A DNA stretch of 6,728 nucleotides from JAFGPJ01 sp964439135 (GTDB lineage Bacteria > Planctomycetota > Phycisphaerae > Sedimentisphaerales > Anaerobacaceae), in contig CAYTNN010000238.1 in NCBI GenBank assembly GCA_964439135.1, positions 1-6,728 on the forward strand, written 5' to 3'. Made by a program: the position numbers and the translations under genes. Of this stretch, positions 4,826 to 6,728 are shown piece by piece. The first letter of the stretch is position 1. Every line of letters starts with the position of its first letter. A model generated the notes under the pieces. It saw nothing but the letters and a program-made list of their open reading frames with translations. It made no database searches and was not told where the DNA came from.

Positions 4826-5398
4826 ATGAATCCACAAAGAAAAACAGGATTGAAGAGGAACGTGGCAAGGATTTTTCTGGCAGCGGTAGTGGGTCTTATC
4901 ATCTGGAGTTCGGCCGCATCGGCACAGGAGAGCCTGGCTTCCCTGATGGAACAGTCAGGGAGCGAATGGATCGTCGGCAAATGGGCCGGCGAGTCACCCG
5001 ACGGCCAAAAGTACGCGATCGAATACAAATGGGAGCTAAAGCCGCACGTGCTAAGCGTACATTTCAAAGGTTTCGACTTCGAGTATCACGGCATCATCTT
5101 CTTCAATGCTTCCGAGGAGCGGGTGGTCCAGATAGGGGTGGATTCCAGAGGCGGTAACGGCAAGGGCATCTGGGATGCAGAGTACGGCAGGGCTACAATG
5201 AAAAGCGAGCATGCCGGTGAATACGGCGAGGTTTCCAGGATGGGATTCGTCTATTCGAATGTCGACGCCAATACGATGAAGTTGGAACTGTACGGACTGG
5301 ACGAATATGGCGCGCTCGATGATGACCCGGGAACGACATTAGAGTTCAAGCGGCAGAAGCAGCCGGCACCAAAAAAGACAACGGGCTCATCAAAGTAG
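4826..5398 (+). CDS. Exported beta-barrel-like protein of unknown function, paralogue B
   Basis: This 190-residue protein has a Sec signal peptide (basic start, core IFLAAVVGLIIW, cleavage expected after A33 in ASA|QE). Motifs sit at the same residue numbers as in paralogue A: WIVGKW (48-53), DG (59-60), YKW (67-69), GVDSRGG (104-110), GIW (114-116), VDANTMK (146-152) and FKRQK (174-178). The shared positions W48, G51, W53, W69, D106 and W116 are the best candidates for structural or ligand-contact residues. AAAGGA ahead of the ATG supports the start. A short Lys/Pro/Ser-rich tail follows FKRQK. The pair looks like a tandem duplication followed by considerable divergence. Ligand and role are not known; a lipocalin-like carrier function is possible but unproven. 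Confidence 0.87.
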   Translation: MNPQRKTGLKRNVARIFLAAVVGLIIWSSAASAQESLASLMEQSGSEWIVGKWAGESPDGQKYAIEYKWELKPHVLSVHFKGFDFEYHGIIFFNASEERVVQIGVDSRGGNGKGIWDAEYGRATMKSEHAGEYGEVSRMGFVYSNVDANTMKLELYGLDEYGALDDDPGTTLEFKRQKQPAPKKTTGSSK

Positions 5399-5447
5399 GA
5401 CAAAAAGGCAAGCGGGCAGTGTCACTGTAATTACAGATATAACAGAA

Positions 5448-5479
5448 CGAGCGGATCTCGGAGTTCCAGGGTCCGCTCG
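5448..5479 (+). terminator. Probable terminator hairpin after paralogue B
   Basis: CGAGCGGA (5448-5455) pairs with TCCGCTCG (5472-5479). On the plus strand the stem extends inward by T-G, C-G and T-G pairs. On the minus strand the two T-G positions become A-C mismatches, so the longer stem forms only in the transcript of the plus-strand genes. No long U-tract follows, so release may be inefficient or need Rho. A separate perfect palindrome CTGTAATTACAG lies at 5425-5436. The hairpin sits between convergent genes. Confidence 0.5.
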
Positions 5480-5490
5480 CACTGTCGAAA

Positions 5491-6426
5491 TTAAACAAGC
5501 GGTACGTAGATTTTTTTGGGTTTTGGACCGAGTGTGTTGGTCAGGATTCCGAGATTATCGATCATCGCTTCGATGCGGTCGCCGGCCTTCAGGTAATTGC
5601 CTGTTGCGAAACCTACGCCGGACGGCGTGCCGGTAGCGATGATGTCACCCGGTTCGAGCGTCGTCAGGTGGCTCAGGAACGATACAATCTGCGCCACCGT
5701 ATGAATCATCTGCGAGCTGTTCGCGTTCTGGCGGACCTCGCCGTTGACCGTCAGCTTCATATCGAGATTCTGCACATCTTCGATTTCGTCGGCGGTCAGC
5801 AGGTACGGCCCCATCGGGCAGAAACCGTCCGCCCATTTTCCGTTGAGCCAGTCGTAGAATTCGTCCCATGGCCGTTCGGCACGGTTCTTCTTGAAAGTCA
5901 CGGTTCTCGCCGAGACATCGTTGACGATTGTGTAGCCGGCTATTATCTCCAGGGCATTCTCCGTCGGTACGGCTTTGGCTTTTTGTCCGATGACGACCGC
6001 AAGTTCGAGTTCATAATCTATCGTCTCGCTGTAAACGGGCCAGGGTATTTCGTCGCCGGGATTTGCCACTGCTGTTGCCGGCATGATAAATGGCCTCGGC
6101 ACGGTTGTTAAACGCGGCGAATCCGAAAGACCGAGTTTCAGGCCGGCCTCTTTTATATGCTCGACGTAATTTCCCGCTAAAGCAAGTATCTTTCCCGGCC
6201 GGGGTATCGGAGCGAGAAGCTTAACCGAATTGAGCGGTATTAACTCCCCGGCGGATTGTTCCAGCCCGGCAAGTTTGTCAAGACACGCCGGGCCTCGTTC
6301 GAGAATCTCTTTAACGCTCCGCGGCGGATCCGAACCATCCCAGCCTGATACGATATCGATCAGTCCCTCGCCGGTTAGTATCCCGCACGAGACTGATCCT
6401 TCTTTTGAATAAGTAGCTAATTTCAT
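5491..6426 (-). CDS. Fumarylacetoacetate hydrolase (FAH) family protein
   Basis: The 311-residue protein is a full-length member of the FAH superfamily, metal-dependent enzymes that hydrolyse, hydrate, decarboxylate or isomerise 2-oxo acid compounds. An N-terminal domain of about 75 residues precedes the FAH core. In the core are KILALAGNY-x2-H (79-90, with H90), the metal ligands E139 and E141 in DYELELAVVIG and D170 in NDVSAR, then GKWADGFCPMGPYL (196-209) and GTPSGVG (266-272). All expected ligands are present, so it should be active with Mg2+ or Mn2+. AAAGGG lies about 13-14 bases upstream of the ATG, rather far. No neighbouring catabolic gene indicates the substrate. Sequence alone does not separate 2-hydroxyhepta-2,4-diene-1,7-dioate isomerase, acylpyruvase or sugar-acid roles, so no symbol is given. 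Confidence 0.95.
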   Translation of the reverse strand: MKLATYSKEGSVSCGILTGEGLIDIVSGWDGSDPPRSVKEILERGPACLDKLAGLEQSAGELIPLNSVKLLAPIPRPGKILALAGNYVEHIKEAGLKLGLSDSPRLTTVPRPFIMPATAVANPGDEIPWPVYSETIDYELELAVVIGQKAKAVPTENALEIIAGYTIVNDVSARTVTFKKNRAERPWDEFYDWLNGKWADGFCPMGPYLLTADEIEDVQNLDMKLTVNGEVRQNANSSQMIHTVAQIVSFLSHLTTLEPGDIIATGTPSGVGFATGNYLKAGDRIEAMIDNLGILTNTLGPKPKKIYVPLV

Positions 6427-6480
6427 AGTCGCTTTTATACCCTTTTTCTATTGTGATGGGAACCGATAAGTTGGGAAATC

Positions 6481-6728
6481 ATTGGCTTGAGTCATTACCT
6501 CCAAATTTCGCTTCATCCGGCTCTGGAGTTGGCCCGAAATTGGCTTTGTTTGGGTTTGTTTGGCTTTGTTTTTTCGCTGCCTCGGTCCATCAAAATCTCC
6601 ATAAACCATTATTGATATTGACTTAACGTCATTTTGCCCCTTCGGCAAATTGGCTTTGTTTTTTCAAATAGACTTTCAACCCCCAGCGCAGGTCTGGGGG
6701 CTAACACGGATTGGCTTTGTTTGGCTTT
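6481..6728 (-). repeat. Right block of AAACAAAGCCAAT short repeats, inverted
   Basis: Read on the minus strand, the block contains AAACAAAGCCAAT-type units at 6710-6728 (running off the window), 6649-6665 and 6539-6571. In the last, three units follow each other directly as CAAAGCCAAACAAACCCAAACAAAGCC. A degenerate CAAGCCAAT is at 6481-6489. Between units lie a hairpin TTTGCC-GAAGG-GGCAAA near 6633-6649 and unique sequence. The block reaches to within about 60 bp of the start of the FAH-family gene, so it probably contains or adjoins that gene's promoter. The open frame across it (6448-6648, TTG start) gives a low-complexity peptide and is not a gene. Confidence 0.78.
6648..6703 (-). repeat. 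Hairpin-containing repeat element, right copy (inverted)
   Basis: On the minus strand this reads TTAG, stem CCCCCAG/CTGGGGG (6680-6686 with 6694-6700, loop of 7), TTGAAA, a short variable spacer, then TTGAAAAAACAAAGCCAATT. It matches the element at 41-97 part for part, in opposite orientation. The loop differs while the stem is preserved. Both copies are followed by TTTGC with a GCAAA partner further on, so a second small stem may also belong to the unit. Confidence 0.7.

Noticed and set aside
6448..6648. 66-codon minus-strand open frame in the right repeat block
   Set aside because: It is a translation of the dispersed repeat (Lys/Gln/Thr/Pro-rich), starts at TTG without a ribosome-binding site, and is typical of spurious repeat-derived frames.
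1..6728. Composite transposon bounded by the inverted repeat blocks
   Set aside because: No transposase or recombinase lies between them, the repeats are imperfect multi-unit blocks rather than clean ends, no target duplication can be judged at the window edges, and the genes between look like ordinary chromosomal ones.

Overview
The window looks like chromosomal sequence from a Gram-negative bacterium, most likely a planctomycete (Phycisphaerae-like). Two things suggest this: a pseudopilin-like gene of the kind that is highly multiplied in Planctomycetota and relatives, and blocks of a short 'AAACAAAGCCAAT' repeat at both ends, which I associate from memory with intergenic DNA of that group. 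The taxonomic call is an inference; no rRNA or other marker gene is present.

Layout. Positions 1-656 hold no convincing gene: a repeat block (1-196), a set of strong, partly overlapping hairpins (200-365) and an A/T-rich, purine-skewed stretch (about 430-570). Then come three minus-strand genes, each apparently its own unit: a Blc-type outer-membrane lipocalin (657-1187), an unrecognised 317-residue protein (1684-2637) and a pseudopilin-like protein (2886-3647) with a clear intrinsic terminator. Between the first two is a region with several inverted repeats and a doubtful small ORF. After an intergenic region of about 465 bp, two plus-strand genes (4114-4749 and 4826-5398) encode exported paralogues with a beta-barrel-like pattern. 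They align without a gap over 190 residues and probably form one operon. They converge on a minus-strand gene for a fumarylacetoacetate-hydrolase-family enzyme (5491-6426). The window closes in a second repeat block, in the opposite orientation to the first.

Function. No pathway ties the genes together. Four of the six main products carry export signals (one lipoprotein signal, one class III prepilin signal, two Sec signals), so most of the window serves the cell envelope. The lipocalin is a predicted hydrophobic-ligand carrier, and the two paralogues may have a related calycin-like fold. The FAH-family enzyme is the only clear metabolic enzyme.

The most noteworthy items are the 57-bp hairpin-containing element present once at each end in inverted orientation (conserved stem, different loop), the mutually exclusive hairpins at 308-365, the tandem paralogue pair in which one copy has apparently lost its stop codon and gained a 21-residue tail, and the unrecognised 317-residue protein. 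No defence system, CRISPR array, transposase, tRNA or rRNA was found.
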